Shown in pieces: positions 1-12,890 of a DNA stretch of 64,000 nt (positions are counted from its first letter, which is position 1; every line of letters starts with the position of its first letter). The stretch comes from Chamaea fasciata (taxonomy: Eukaryota; Chordata; Aves; Passeriformes; Sylviidae), in NCBI GenBank assembly GCA_029207755.1, contig JARCOQ010000006.1:20930890-20994889 (forward strand). Direction: 5' to 3'. A program made the position numbers and the translations under genes. The notes under the pieces are model-generated. The model ran no database searches, had not been told where the DNA came from, and saw only the letters and a list, made by a program, of their open reading frames with translations.

Positions 1-1628
1 TAATGCCTGAAAAAGTTTCAAAATCATTTAAGGGATATATTAGCTTGATTTTGACCTTCAAACCCATTAACTATGTTTATTTTTCATACTTCTAAATCTG
101 TTTTATATACATTCAACAAGGTTATCTACAGTTCACTTTGTATCAACTCCAGGATCAATAATAAAGTGGTGAAACTTACCTAATTTACATCTACATTGAT
201 AGAAATGTAGTTCTTAATCTTAAAATAATCTAATTAATGATTATCTTGAGAACACGCAAATTTTATGATATAACAGATAAAAATTGATCTACATGTGTAA
301 AGACATGTGATGAACCAAAATTTAAGCCAACAAAAAGGAAAAGAAGTTAGAATGCAAACTGAATGGACTTGAGGGTAGAGAATAAAAGAGCTTCAATTTT
401 AAAATATTTTTGGCTTATCTACCTTGACGATATATAAAAGAAGAGAAGGGTTGGCTTTGTAGCACAGTTCCCTACATTTAGAGCATTGAAAATATCCCTA
501 AGCATGACAGCAAAGGGAAAAAAAAGGTTTGCTACAGAACTTTAAATTTGTGGGTTTGTCTGTGAAAAGCCCACTAAAAATTTGTGAATGATCCTGGATA
601 ATGAAGAAACATATGCCTCTAAATTTTGGTAGTTTTCCATTTAAATTACCTTTGACTCTGGCATTATTACACCAGCTGGTAAGAAAAAAGTTAGCAGAAA
701 TCAGATTACTAAACCTCCTCTCACAGGTTTAAGCTTAAATCAGTGGCACCATATCATGTCTGGATGCAACAGTGTGAGATGGTTTAACCTTTGAGCAGTT
801 GAAAAAAAAATGTACTTGTCAGTATCTCTGTAGGAATACATCAGTGTCATAGAGCTTTTGTAAACTTAGCAAGCACAAATATGACAAGAAGGACAAGGTG
901 CTCAATAATGACATGAATCCATAGTGAAAACCATGGTGACCTGTTCCGAACCACAGTATTAAAAATATTTCTCCCCTTTTTTGTATGCACTCTCCTTTTT
1001 ACAGGTTGTGAGTTATATATTCAGAACAATAAATAACAAAGTAAAGGTGTGCTATAGAAATATCTACATCTATAGATATACAAATATCTATATTTGTCAT
1101 TTAATAAGGAATTTATTCACTAAAATAAAAATTGAAATTCTTGCCTGACAAAAAATATTATTTTATTTCAATTTGTCTTATTCAAATGAACTCTAACCAA
1201 GAGAAGAAGTATCATGAACAGCAGAGATCCCCCTTTCAAGATGGGAGGGGATATATCATGAGAATATCAAACATGATGCAATGGAGAAGAAAGAAGCCAA
1301 GTCTGTTTCAGCTCCAATCATTCTGGTAAAGGAGCTGTCAAATCTGATCACCTTGACCTCAATACTGAACCTTGTCAAGGACTACAGACATCAATACTAA
1401 CCATATGTCAACAGTAGCACACAGCTAAATTCCTATTTTAATTTTTTTTTTTTTTTAAGAATTGACAGCTTTGTATTTGTAGTGATAGTGCTTTATGCTA
1501 CATAAAAATCAAGCATTATCATGAAGTGTGTCATTAATAAATGGAATTAGGAAAGTGTCACTTTAAAGCAAAGACTGGCCTGTGTTACCAGTCTTCTAAA
1601 CTCTCATCACACTGACATCTGAATCACT
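1..1628. other. AT-rich intergenic sequence, nothing recognised
   Basis: AT-rich sequence with short poly-A and poly-T runs and no reading frame longer than 65 codons. I see no recognisable exon, repeat family or RNA gene. Confidence 0.6.
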
Positions 1629-1755
1629 GATATAGATAAATATTGATATAGATATAGACAGATATAGATATAGATATAGATAGATATAGATATAGATATA
1701 GATATAGATAGATATAGATGATATAGAGACAGAGATAGAGATGATATAGAGATAG
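1629..1755. repeat. Imperfect GATATA/GATA microsatellite
   Basis: About 127 bp of GATATA units mixed with GATA and GATAGA variants, degenerating into GAGATAGAGAT at the right end. This is a simple tandem repeat, probably length-polymorphic. Confidence 0.9.
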
Positions 1756-2149
1756 TTACTCGTGTCACTCTAGTACTGAACTAGATGACTAAAAATTTGA
1801 TCCATGAACCTAAATATTGACTCATCAGGGTAAAAAGACATCTTTTCATCAGAGATAATATTGCTACATAGTTTTCTGATTAATGTTTAGAAGACTCTTC
1901 TGTCAAATAAACAAGCATATTGACTTCTATAACAAAATAATTAGTATACAATCAGTTTTGCTGCAATGTTCTCCAAGAAAAATAATCAGAAAATTCCCCA
2001 GGTTGATCAAAACATAAATTCCCATAAACAGGCACATGAAAGGACAATAATCAGATACAATCTTCACTTCTATTCTTACCAAGAGTAAGCTTTTTCCTTT
2101 AAATGACTGTTAAATAAAGAGCATTAGCTGCGAATGTGACAACATTCAC
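1756..2149. other. AT-rich spacer, nothing recognised
   Basis: Unique-looking sequence between the microsatellite and the old CR1. No features seen. Confidence 0.5.
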
Positions 2150-2955
2150 TTTCACTGAGTTTGCAGATGGCATCAAGTTACGTAGAACAATTGATACTTT
2201 CTGCTGCAGCTGGAAACCAGAGGGACATGGACAAGATGGGGAAGGGATGGGCTGCCAGAAGCCTCATGAAATTCATCAAGAACAAATGCCAGTTCTTGCT
2301 CTGGGCATGGTGTGGTCTGGGACCACACGACCTGGAGGACAGCTTGGCAGAGAGGGCTCTAAGGGGATGTTGCTTGATAGCAGGCTGGGCATGAGCCAGC
2401 AGTGGGGCCTGGAGGCAAAAAGAGCAAGAGCAACCAGGGCTGGACTAGCATGGTCAGGAGGTGCAGAGGAATGATTATTCCCCTCTGCTCATTGGTCATT
2501 AGATTGTCAGTTTGGGACCCTCTACTCAATAAAGATATTGGTTAACGGCAGTATGTTCAGCAGGGAGCCACTAAGCTGGCAGTGGGGTGCAGCTGGTTCA
2601 ACCTGGAGAAGAGCTGAATTTAAGAAAACCTAATAGTAACACACCTTGCAGAAGGCAAAATGGAGTGATCTCATCAGAGTGGTGCATGCCAGGAAGATGA
2701 GATATAGTGACCATAAGTTTAAAGAATAGACATCTTCCGTGTATATAGGAGAAGCATTTTTTCCTCAAGAAGACAGTCCGAAACTAGAACAGGTGCTTCA
2801 GGAAGGTGAAGCAGTCTCCATCTTTGGGAGTTTTGGAGACCTGATTGAACAAAACCCTGGGCAACCTGGTCTGATCCCACAAGTGACCTGCTTTGAGCAA
2901 GAGGTAGGAGTAGAGTTCTCCTGAGGTTCCTTCAAAGTTGAATGATCAGGGAAGG
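2150..2955 (+). mobile_element. Old CR1 LINE 3' fragment
   Basis: The plus strand reads like the 3' end of a CR1 LINE. It opens with the 'TTTGCAGATGGCATCAAG' stretch of the reverse-transcriptase tail. It continues through the 'GGGCATGAGCCAGCAG' segment and the 'CAACCTGGAGAAGA' segment. It closes with the terminal 'GAGTTCTCCTGAGGTTCCTTC' type sequence. The copy is 5'-truncated and heavily decayed: frames are broken and the element does not encode a protein. Two overlapping 77-112-codon frames inside it are remnants or chance. Boundaries are approximate by some tens of bases. Confidence 0.8.
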
Positions 2956-5644
2956 TCTTGTTTCTGTGTGTCACATCAGAAAACTACAGAGAGGCTGTAT
3001 TCTGATTCCGTGACAAAAGAAAAAGAAAAAAAAATCCAGAGAAACAGAAACCCAAATGACTTATACGACTTTGATGAAATTTATTTTAATTCCATTCTAT
3101 TAGAAGTGAGATTGCTTCAATGCCAATTACTATAGGAATAATGAGACCACATATCCTCTATCTAAAAAATGTCATTATGAATTTATAATAGGAACAGCTC
3201 TTTCTATCAATTATACAATTCTCTTCAGAAAAAAAAAAAAAAAAGCAGACAAGCGCTCTCTTAATTTTAAGTCTTTTATTTTTTAAACTTCTGGAGTGGC
3301 TCTTCATGACTTCTGACAACAGTAAAGGAAGTGTCATGAGTTTTCCAAAAATTCTGTTTAAAAGGGCATGTTGTGAGATGTTATCTTTTATTGTTCTACA
3401 GTGTTTTCTAGGTGTAAGCAGAAGTAAAAGTGAGACATGCCTTTCTCATTTTATTTTATAATTCTAAGCATAAAAGCTAATTAAAAGTCTAAAAATAAAC
3501 TGCAGTTATATGTGCATGTAAATAGATATTTACATAGAGTGTATGCATCTAAAAATTCATCCTTATGGAAAATCACAGCAGTCAGGTGTTCTTAATATTT
3601 TTCATAGTTCTGTCTGTCTCAGAAATGTGTGTGTAAATAAAAACATACACATGCAGATATAAACAGTCTCATATCTCTATTTATTCAGTATAATAATGGA
3701 AAACAATACTACCAAGTTAATGCAAATTAAGTAGTATTTCATGCTGTATTCCACACTCTGTATTTACAGTAGTTATGTGAACACTTTTTTGTTTCCTATC
3801 TCACAAAGTAAATTCTTTTCCTTTATTCATGTGCCCATGATGCAATGATTATGAAAAAATTATTCATATTTTATAAAACTCTACTAGGATTAATATTCAT
3901 TAGTCTTCATTCATCAGTTGTGAATTTAAATGAATTATAGAGAATTTACATAAGAACCTACAGGTAAATATACTTATCTGTTTTGAAAAAAAAATCGATC
4001 ATTTTGAAATCCAGATGCAAGTTTAGTAAAAAAAAAAAAAAAGTGGCATTTGTTTGTTTGTTATTAATCCCTATTAATATTAATTACATAGTATTAATAT
4101 GCAATTACTAGTAATCATTACAGCAGAATTGCAATGTCTCTTTAATTTAATTATATGCCTTTTAGGATAGTTCATCTAAAGTGTTACAAATATTTACTAA
4201 GCCCCATCATCAAAAACTTTTTTAAAACTCACAAAAGCAGCCTGTTTGTTTCTCAAAGGGGAATGGAGAACTGCAATAATATTTTCTCCATAAATGTCAA
4301 ATAAGGGAAAGAAATGTAAAAATGAGTTTAAACATTGTGCTTCTTACATCTTTTAAAAACAGGGCTACCATATCCCATATGCTAATAAATTAAGCATAAA
4401 ATTAACTTATAAATATTTTTTGTAAACATGCAACAAAAATTAAAACTGAAATGATTGTATATCCAAGCATCACTTTGAAAATTTAGTATTTATTAATCAG
4501 AAAATTATTAAATTATTAATAAAATCTATTATTTCACATCTATCAATTAAAATAATAATTCCAATTTAACAACTGAAATCATCACCTGTGTAAAAAGTGC
4601 CTTTCCATTTATTGAATCCTTGCAGTACATGAACACTCCACTGCTAATTTCATTCTGATAAGTCACTGGTTTTTCTGAAGTTCCAGTTTGAGTAACTGTT
4701 CACAGCAAAGGAAAAATCCCAGAGAGATATATATAGCCATGTGACTTTAATTATATCCACACTTGTAACCAATATGAATTAACATTTAATTTTTCTGTAC
4801 TTCTCTGACATTCTGATATTTAAGAAATGTAAGAATCAATAGGATAATTTATATTTGATTGAATCATTGATAAAATTTCAAAGTAATCCTGACACTGAGT
4901 TTTAAAAACAGCAAAATAAATATTCTTTTCTCTTTTTAAAAAAATTGGTTTAATTGTATTAAACTAAATCTTTAGAGCATTTTTAGTAATATTCTCAATA
5001 TTTGCATTGGCATTAAGAAATGCAAATTGGTATCTGTACTGAATCTTTAAAAAAATGTTTATAAATAGATTTCAGAGAACTCTACCTGGGCATAATTTTT
5101 GGATTCAGAATTGTGGACCTTTTAGTAGCTGTGAATGTCAAGTATGACAGCTGTCATAGAACTTCCAGATCATACAGGTGCAAAATATGCCATAATCAGG
5201 TTTGAATGCCTAGTATAAATTTGAGAAAGTAGAATATTTCTTACGCCTTTGTGGCACAGTTTAGAAAGCTTTTCAGATTTACTATTAACTAAATTGGGCT
5301 GAAATTCAGGTCAGTTCAAAAAACAAAGTCTTTCCTAGCCCCTGTTTTCAAATGTTATGAATGCAAATCATTTCAACTTATGAAGGTATTAGGATTATTT
5401 GGGGAAAAAAAATAGCTAGGCATTTTTACCCTATGATAAGCTATTACAAGTTCAGCGCTCTTTCAGCAAGATTTAAAAAAGAAAAATAAAAAAAAGATTA
5501 CTAGTAATCTTCACCTCTGTCCACAGTCTGTCCATAGAATGTCATGATTGCTAAGGGGGGACAAATTGATCTATCCTGTATATGAGACAAAGGGTGTAGC
5601 CTCCCATTAAATTCTCATGTTTTGCTGTTGTTTTGGAAATTTAG

Positions 5645-5672
5645 AAAATCTCCTCCAGTAAGAGGAGATTTT
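5645..5672. repeat. Perfect 11-bp inverted repeat (hairpin)
   Basis: AAAATCTCCTC, a six-base loop CAGTAA, then GAGGAGATTTT. A further copy of the right arm follows at about 5675, and a partial left arm (AAAATCTCCAGTAA) lies near 5700. The block is therefore a cluster of arm repeats rather than a single palindrome. No transposon ends or target duplications are evident. Confidence 0.8.
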
Positions 5673-6243
5673 ATGAGGAGATTTTTTTTCCTGATAATGA
5701 AAATCTCCAGTAAAAGGCGACAAATCTCTACCTGTTTGAGCAATTTAGCATCATTTGGCAAATATTTGAATGTCAGGTGATTACATTGCTTTTCACTGAA
5801 ATGAAAATGTGTTTTCTACCAAAGTCTACTGAAGACTTTCTGTTCAGAAGAGAAAAGTGAAATCTCAAAAGAGCCTGTGGATTGTGGTTGAAGAATTTGC
5901 CTCCAAAATTAATTTTCTTCTAATTCAAAGCAGAAATCTGAAGCACATCAATAATGATTACCTTGAGAAAATGATTTCTTAGGATTGCCCAAGATTTTAA
6001 ACCTGATATAAATAAATAACTATGAATTTAACTAGAATATCTGAGCCGAACAAGTTTGTCCGATGGACACGGACACATCTAGAATGCACATCTATCTTTC
6101 TGTCTTTTATGGACTCCTGGATATTTCCCAGTCTTTATTGCCTTCCTACAAATGGAAATGTGAAATATTAAACTCAAGCATAGAAAAAACAATATTAGAA
6201 TAAAATATAATCAATAACATAATGTGGATTTGAAAGTACAAGA

Positions 6244-6276
6244 AATAAATTAAATTAAATTAAATTAAACTAAATT
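6244..6276. repeat. AAATT simple repeat
   Basis: About six tandem AAATT-type pentamers with minor variation. Confidence 0.8.
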
Positions 6277-9200
6277 TTAAAAATATTAAAAAGGAAATTC
6301 TGTTTTCTATAGAGTCCATGTCAGCGCTTTGTCTATCCATGCTCCTAAGCTGTTCAAGAAAGTATCATTTACATAAACTAAGAGTAATTTTCTTATTTAA
6401 CTGTTCAGTTCAATTACTCATTCTGGCTGTGCTTTTAATGTGGACTCACTGAAGAATTTCCTAAGAGAAAACTAATGCAAATTAAGATACTGAACTATAG
6501 TTCACCAAAAAAACTTAAAAAAAAAAAAAGATGAAATGAAATGAAATATAATAATGCTATTTAAAAGCAAAAACAGATTACTCTCTTTGCCTCAACATTT
6601 TCTGGGGCTGACACAGCACTTAATTCGACCTCTTAGGGAAATTCAACAGATAGCAGCATACACATGAGGGTACAGCCATCAGGATGGAAAACGTGTTTCA
6701 CTTTTTATGTGATTCACTCTAGTTCTGCAGAAGCATCTCTCATTATCTAATAGTAGTATCTGGGTAGTGATTACTCATCAGTAAACTTACAAAAGAATGT
6801 AACAAAATATGATTCATAATATTTAAAATAAGTACATACATACAAGTCAAGCCCCTGGATAATTCTGAAATGGCTTTAAACTTCATTATTTGCTTGTGAA
6901 AAATTAACATTAAATTAACAGATAGGATTTATTCCAAGAAAATTAATTTCATTATTATCTAATTAAATAAATGTAGCAACAAGCTCATGTTGTCTTCAGT
7001 ATATTTATACAGTAGGAGATGCAGTATAGTTACACAACAGGAGTTTCTAGATCTTGAGGAAAAATACAGTTCTCATTTTGCTTAAATAGAAATAAAAGCT
7101 GAACTATGATTAAATTAGAAAAGAATATAACAGAATATTATATTTACAAATTTTACACAAAATGTCTTTCCACTTAATGAAATGAATGCACTAAAAATTC
7201 AATCTTGGACTTACTTTCTAAAAAGCTATGATCAAAGATTATGCAGCTAAAATGAGGGTGAGATCTTCTCTGGATAAAATACACAAATATAAATTAACAG
7301 TAATAACTTTGTTTGTGAGTCTTACTGATTTATGTTAAGCAGATTATCCCAGCTGAAGGCCAGAACAGACATCTGGTCTATCTGATTTAAAACAACTATA
7401 CTAATCAGCATAAACAGAATATTAAATAATGCATTCTTGAAAGCAAAGGAGTGTAACTAAATCTCTCTTGTGCAAAGGAGGAGCAGAATGTCATATCCCT
7501 TCCATAGGTTTCTTCTAAGTGTAATGAGGAAGCAATGGGTCACACTACAAGTAAGGCATCCTTTGTGTAATCTGTGAATCCAGGAATAAGAAAAATCCAG
7601 AGGTGCCTGAAAGGGAAACTGCATATTTTTTGATATTTCAAAATAATGCAATCACATAGAAAACACTGCAATAAACTAGAATAGTATATAAGATTTATTA
7701 ATAGTTTCAGAGCAACTTCAAGATATTCACGAACTCACTGTTGTACCTGGAGTTGCTTCTACTTCAAAGGGAATATCAGAAGACCTGTAATTAGCTGGGA
7801 AATTATTTTAAGGAAAAAGAATTTTAAATGGCCCTACTCATTTTTTAAGAATTAAAAGAAAGTGTATGATTGAGTTGTTAAGTTTTATATGTAATTTTAT
7901 CAGTACTTTTGTGATTGAATTCTATCCATTTATGACACTTAATTATCAGTTAGAAAGAGGATATCTGCAAAAGATACAGAAAGGTAATGAAAATATCCTA
8001 GTAATTATTCATATAAAAATTATTTTTATCCAGTCATGTTACAACACTTTACAGCATTTTAGGTTATCCATTTTACATTTAATAAATATAATGTTGAAAA
8101 TAACAAGGATGTTGACTTTGCTATGTTTTGCCATTTTATTCAGAAAACAGATTGCCGTTCTAGAAGAGGTCAATCTTTTAAAAACAACACCATTTCTCTC
8201 CTTTGACTTTTTTCTTTGGGTCCTCTTATGCCATATTACATGTTCACAACTCAAACCTATTTAGACTTCAACATAGTATTTGAAAAGCACTACTCAAGTC
8301 TGTGTCTGTCCTAAGTATTACCCAAATCACTTGAAGGGAAGACATACAGAAAATATTTCCCTAGGGAAAGGAGCATTTTGAGAAACATCACCATTCTTTG
8401 TTTTGCTCTCTAGTATTAACAATTACTGGACACTTAGACCTACTTGTAAATATACATAAGCCTAATTCTTGGACTATCAGCGAAGATTATTGAAATACAT
8501 CTGAAAAGTTTGCAATCACCTTTTTAGTCAAAGAAAATTTAATTCCACAAGAACAAGACAATTTGCCCTAAAAGCCAGAAAACTCACTTCAGTAAAGAAT
8601 GTATTATTCCTTTTTCTGGATTAGTTTATGTAGTGGTACTTTAGTTCACAGTACCTTGGATGACTTGTAGTCAGCCATGCTGATGCGAGTTTTATTCTTA
8701 ATTTGCCTTTTGAGCAAACTACCTTAGTAGCAGCTTCGAAATGAACCCAACAGATATCTACTTGTTATTTATGCAAAGTGGAACCAAAGAAAATGCTGGG
8801 AGAACTGTTTTAGATCAGAGTTGATAGCTCCCTAATGAGACCAGACAAGAAATAAAGCTCATTAACTGAATCAGGAATAATCAGGCTTTGCATTTCTGGG
8901 TAGTGTACTAGCATTACAAGGAGAAATGCTCTATCTCGTACATTAGCCAGGTACTCCATTTTATAAACTGAGAACAGCAATTTTCTTGAGTCTGTTACAA
9001 GCAGATTTGTTTTTCAGAAACTTATATTTTTCAACTAACTTAAATCTTCAGCTTTAACCTGCCTTGTGGCATTATTTTTAGCTCAAAACTAGCACTTTAA
9101 ATTTGCTGAATGACTAATAAAGTCCTAAAATGCACTGCAGATGGGCTAAAACTCACATTTTTTAATAATGTCAGACAATCATTCTGGAACAACAGCAATT

Positions 9201-10294
9201 ATTCTCAATGCTGAGAACTTTCTCTTAGTTTAGCCTAATAGATACTCAGAAAAAGTAGTAATGTAGTCCATGGGATCATCTATCCTTAAGATTAGTTTTG
9301 CTCAATACCAAATAGGAAAAGTTTATGGGAAGGCTCATTAATTCTTTACAGGAATTAAGTAATACTACATAATTGTTGCCATAACCCTATTTTCTCCTCC
9401 TGATTGTCTTCTTGTGTTCAACAATCTATCTAGAAATGTAATGCTGCAGTAGTTTACTACAGGGTAAAAAACTTACCCCACAAGATGTATAGGAACCTGG
9501 CATAGTGAGAGTAATATCTGATTAACAAACCGTTAAACCAGTGAAAGTTACGGGGATTATTTTTCCCTAAGATTTCAAAGCAAAATAATTATTATTATCT
9601 TTTGCTAGTTTTACCTAGAACTTTGACCTTTCTGATTTTGTTACTCAGTTCTTGAGCAGCTTTTATACTACATTTTCTTGCCTACTCACCCCATTCCTTG
9701 TAAAAATCCTTCAATTTTTTGCATTATAAATTATCGGGAAGCTACTTGCTTGAGCTTCCTTCATCTTCATAAAGACTTGGCAGGGTATTCTGCCTAGAAA
9801 TTCCATGAATAAGCTAAAGTCTGTACTCCATAAATCCAGAGTTCTTATTCTCTAGATTACCTTCTCAGTCTTTGTGTTGATCTTGAACTATGTCATCTTG
9901 CACTTGTTGTAGCTCAGCCATTTGTGGCCACATTTACAGTCATCTCATCCCTATTTGTGAGAAGAGTCAAACAGACCATTTTACCTGGTCACCCTCTAGC
10001 ATTTACAATAAGGAGTCATCACCAACGCTATCTAGAGCACCAGAGCTACATTGCAGTTGACCTCACAACAAAATATCCCATGAAAATTAATTCCTTTGAG
10101 CATAAGCTTTTTGCTACTTATTTCTAGAAAGCTTCATGCACTACCTCCTCCTGCTCACATGATCTGCTATGACCTCCCCAGTGTTTTTTCCCTTTCTGAT
10201 TATGATTTGGAGACATTCAAGAGACCATATCTCTGACTTCATATTTAATTCTGCATAGTGAAGGAGTGCTGAGATCCATTCTCTTTGTCTTTTC

Positions 10295-10906
10295 TGTTCT
10301 GCTATTTTTGGCTGTGAAAGAGTTAATTTTCTTCACAGTAGCTACTATGGGGCTGTGTTTTGGGTTTGTGCAGAAAACAGTGCTGATCACACAGGGATTT
10401 TTTTCTATTGCTGATCTGTGCTGACATAGAGTCAAGGCTTTTCTGCTCCACACCACACTTGAGTACACCAGGGAGGAGGCTGGGGGTGCACAAGGATTTG
10501 AAAGGGGACACAGCCAGGACAGCTGCTACAAGGGATATCCCATACAGTATGGGCTTGTGCTCAGCCTATAAAGCTGGGGACAGAAGGAGAAAATGGGCGA
10601 CATTTACAGGGATGGTGTTAGTCTTCCAAAATATCTTTTCACGGTAAGATAGAGCATTGTTTTCCTGAAAGTGGCTGATCATCTTCCTGACAATGTAAAT
10701 TCCTTGTTTTGAATTCCTTGTGAATGAATTTCTTGTTTTACTTTGCTTGCATACATGACTTTTACCTATTTACCTATTAAACTGACTTTATCATAAACCA
10801 CAAATTTAACCCTTTTTACTCTTTTTATTCTCTCCTCAATCCTACCGGAGGAGTATGAGCCTGTATCCATATGGGACTTAGTTCTTGGGTGGGTTGAATC
10901 AAAATA
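10295..10906 (+). mobile_element. Solo LTR of an avian endogenous retrovirus
   Basis: The 612-bp block matches an avian LTR type I recognise. It starts near TGTTCTGCTATTTTTGGCTG. A GC-richer middle holds 'GGAGGAGGCTGGGGGTGCAC' and 'GGGACACAGCCAGGACAGCTG'. A promoter-like 'CTATAAAGCTGGGGACAGAAGG' follows. A late 'TTTACCTATTAAACTG' carries an ATTAAA polyadenylation signal. A decayed right end lies near 10906. No gag, pol or env flanks it, so it is most likely a solo LTR. The flanks show no clear target duplication, which suggests an old copy. Overlapping short frames on both strands within it are not genes. Confidence 0.8.
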
Positions 10907-12097
10907 CCTATTTAAATATCCCAAATACTTGTGTTCTCCTTCCATGTCTTCATGACATCAGTCACGAACATCAGGACATCATGATTGCAATCATGACATC
11001 ATCATCATCATCATCAACATTATATCCTACAATCATGATTAAGCTCTTCATTCTAAAGGTACCATCATGGAAAAAATAAATTTAGTTGTGACATTAGATG
11101 CATATTCAAACACTTGGATACATCTGCCTTTTTTTAAATCTTGATCAAGAGGGCTAATGAAAACATTACTGGGGCCTCTGTACCCCTTCTCTCACCCACA
11201 AAGTCCTGACACAGCTATGGTCATGTTGAGACTTTCTCTGGCTGCATCACTTGTGCCATGGTTGAGAAGCAAGGTAGGGTAGTCAGAAGCACATGAAGCA
11301 GAGTCTTATGCAATGCTTCATGTCCTGATGGAGATACCTTGCTGCTTCAGGTGCTACTAGACATATCCGGCAAATGAATGCTTTTGTCCTGGGCAAGAAG
11401 TCAGCAATCACTATCACCTTTCACTTCCTTTTCTATGGACTGATCCTAACTTGAAATCTGGCCCAGAATCCTCATGTCTAAATTTATTTTTTGTGCCTTC
11501 TTGTCAAGGCCATGGTTTAAAACACTTGTAGAGGGAGATGAAGCCTTGCTTCTACTGCCACGGATCCCAAGCTTCTAGATTCCACACATCAGGCACTTCA
11601 AGTCCTCTCCTTTCCAGTTCAACAGTGACCATACCAAACTTCACATCTGTGGTCCTAGACTCTTGCCAGTGCAGACCCTTTGAGAATGGTTTTGGTTTTT
11701 TTTTTTTGTTTTTTTTTTTTCTTGTTTATCATTTCGGATGCAAAGAAGGCTGTTCCCTTTCTCATATCTCTCCCACACCTTCCACTGTGCCATATCTACC
11801 AGATCATACCTTCCTGAGGATGAAACACCCTCACCATATCAATCTTCCTCAAGGAGTATGAAGCTCTTCCTGCATTCTAATACCCAGATGGTGGGATCCA
11901 TCCTCGGGAGTTACATCTAGACAGAACGTGTTACAATACTAAAACAGGTGATAGCAACAGCTGAGGTAGAAAAGTTCATCCTGTAGTGTGCTATCGTGAT
12001 CCATGATTAGTGTTTTCTTACAAAGAGCATGTCTGGGCCTCCAATAAATATGCTGTTTGAAAACTACCTTGTCCTATTTTACAGTCCATTCAGAATG
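10907..12097. other. Intergenic sequence of mixed composition
   Basis: Contains an imperfect ATC repeat (about 10978-11013) and a T-rich run (about 11698-11722). The 11.1-12.1 kb part is less AT-rich than its surroundings and may be an old interspersed repeat, but I do not recognise it. The 107-codon frame at 11538-11861 runs through the T-rich tract and shows no domain. Confidence 0.4.
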
Positions 12098-12151
12098 CTT
12101 CTCATTCTCTCCAGGCACCAGACAATTTTGGTGCCTGGAGAGAATGAGAAG
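12098..12151. repeat. Perfect 23-bp inverted repeat with 8-nt loop
   Basis: The arm at 12098-12120 is exactly complementary in reverse to the arm at 12129-12151. The loop is the eight bases GACAATTT. The arms are of mixed sequence (left arm begins CTTCTCATTC and ends CAGGCACCA), so this is not a simple-sequence artefact. It would fold into a strong hairpin in DNA or RNA. Its length is short for a typical pre-miRNA. A perfect inverted duplication of this kind can also arise by template switching during replication. Confidence 0.95.
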
Positions 12152-12818
12152 TCAAGACTCCTCACCTTCAAACAAGTCAGGACCTCATGCTATCTATGAG
12201 ATTCTGGTCGTGGCTCACTTGTCCTATGAATGTTGGGTCTTGTGTACACAATTGCCTCCCATGCCATGCCTTTTTCCCACCCATTCTCATAAATGCATAT
12301 AAACACAGTTCTGTATCTTTTTTTTCAGTACCTTACAGAAGGAAAAAACCTGTCAATATTCAACCTTCCCTTCACATCTCAACAACTGCATTATTTTAAA
12401 AACTGTAAATACTATATATGAAATGCAAAATTACATGTATAATTAATAATTTTCAAGCTATAATATTGAATACTTTTATTGGCTGTGGGAGTAGGCTGTG
12501 TACATGAGCAGAGCAAAAAACTGTTGAAAATTAAAAGAACAATCACTGTTAAAAAATACCAAAGAGAACATATTCTGCATAAAGCTACTTCAACTCTCGC
12601 AGAACTACAGAATATTTTAAGCATATTTGAAAATCTGAATGATTAAATCAAAAGCTGAGTTTCCCTGCTCCAATGCAGCTGCAATAATATGTTATCTCCC
12701 ACCAAAGGATTAGTTTTTGTCCCATTACATTATATAATAAAAAAAACCAAAGAGCTATTTCCTGGAGCGATGTCACTCTGGTACATCTAGGAACATGGTT
12801 TCATATATTTGTTATGAA

Positions 12819-12821
<3 letters not shown>

Positions 12822-12885
<64 letters not shown>
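12822..12885. repeat. (AT)n microsatellite, 64 bp
   Basis: Uninterrupted AT dinucleotides. Being self-complementary, it can extrude as a cruciform and is probably highly length-variable. Confidence 0.97.

Positions 12886-12890
<5 letters not shown>

Larger units (their letters stand above)
2956..10294. other. 7.3 kb AT-rich intergenic sequence
   Basis: Long AT-rich stretch with no exon-like frame. It holds short poly-A runs (near 3228 and 4028), a small hairpin at 5645 and an AAATT simple repeat at 6244. The 132-codon plus-strand frame at 7866-8264 has no recognisable domain and is rich in codons expected by chance in AT-rich DNA. A short stretch near 7355-7400 ('GAAGGCCAGAACAGACATC') faintly resembles an ancient CR1-like tail. 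Nothing else was recognised. Confidence 0.55.

Noticed and set aside
7866..8264. 132-codon plus-strand frame
   Set aside because: Hydrophobic and AT-driven composition, an overlapping antisense frame and no recognisable domain.
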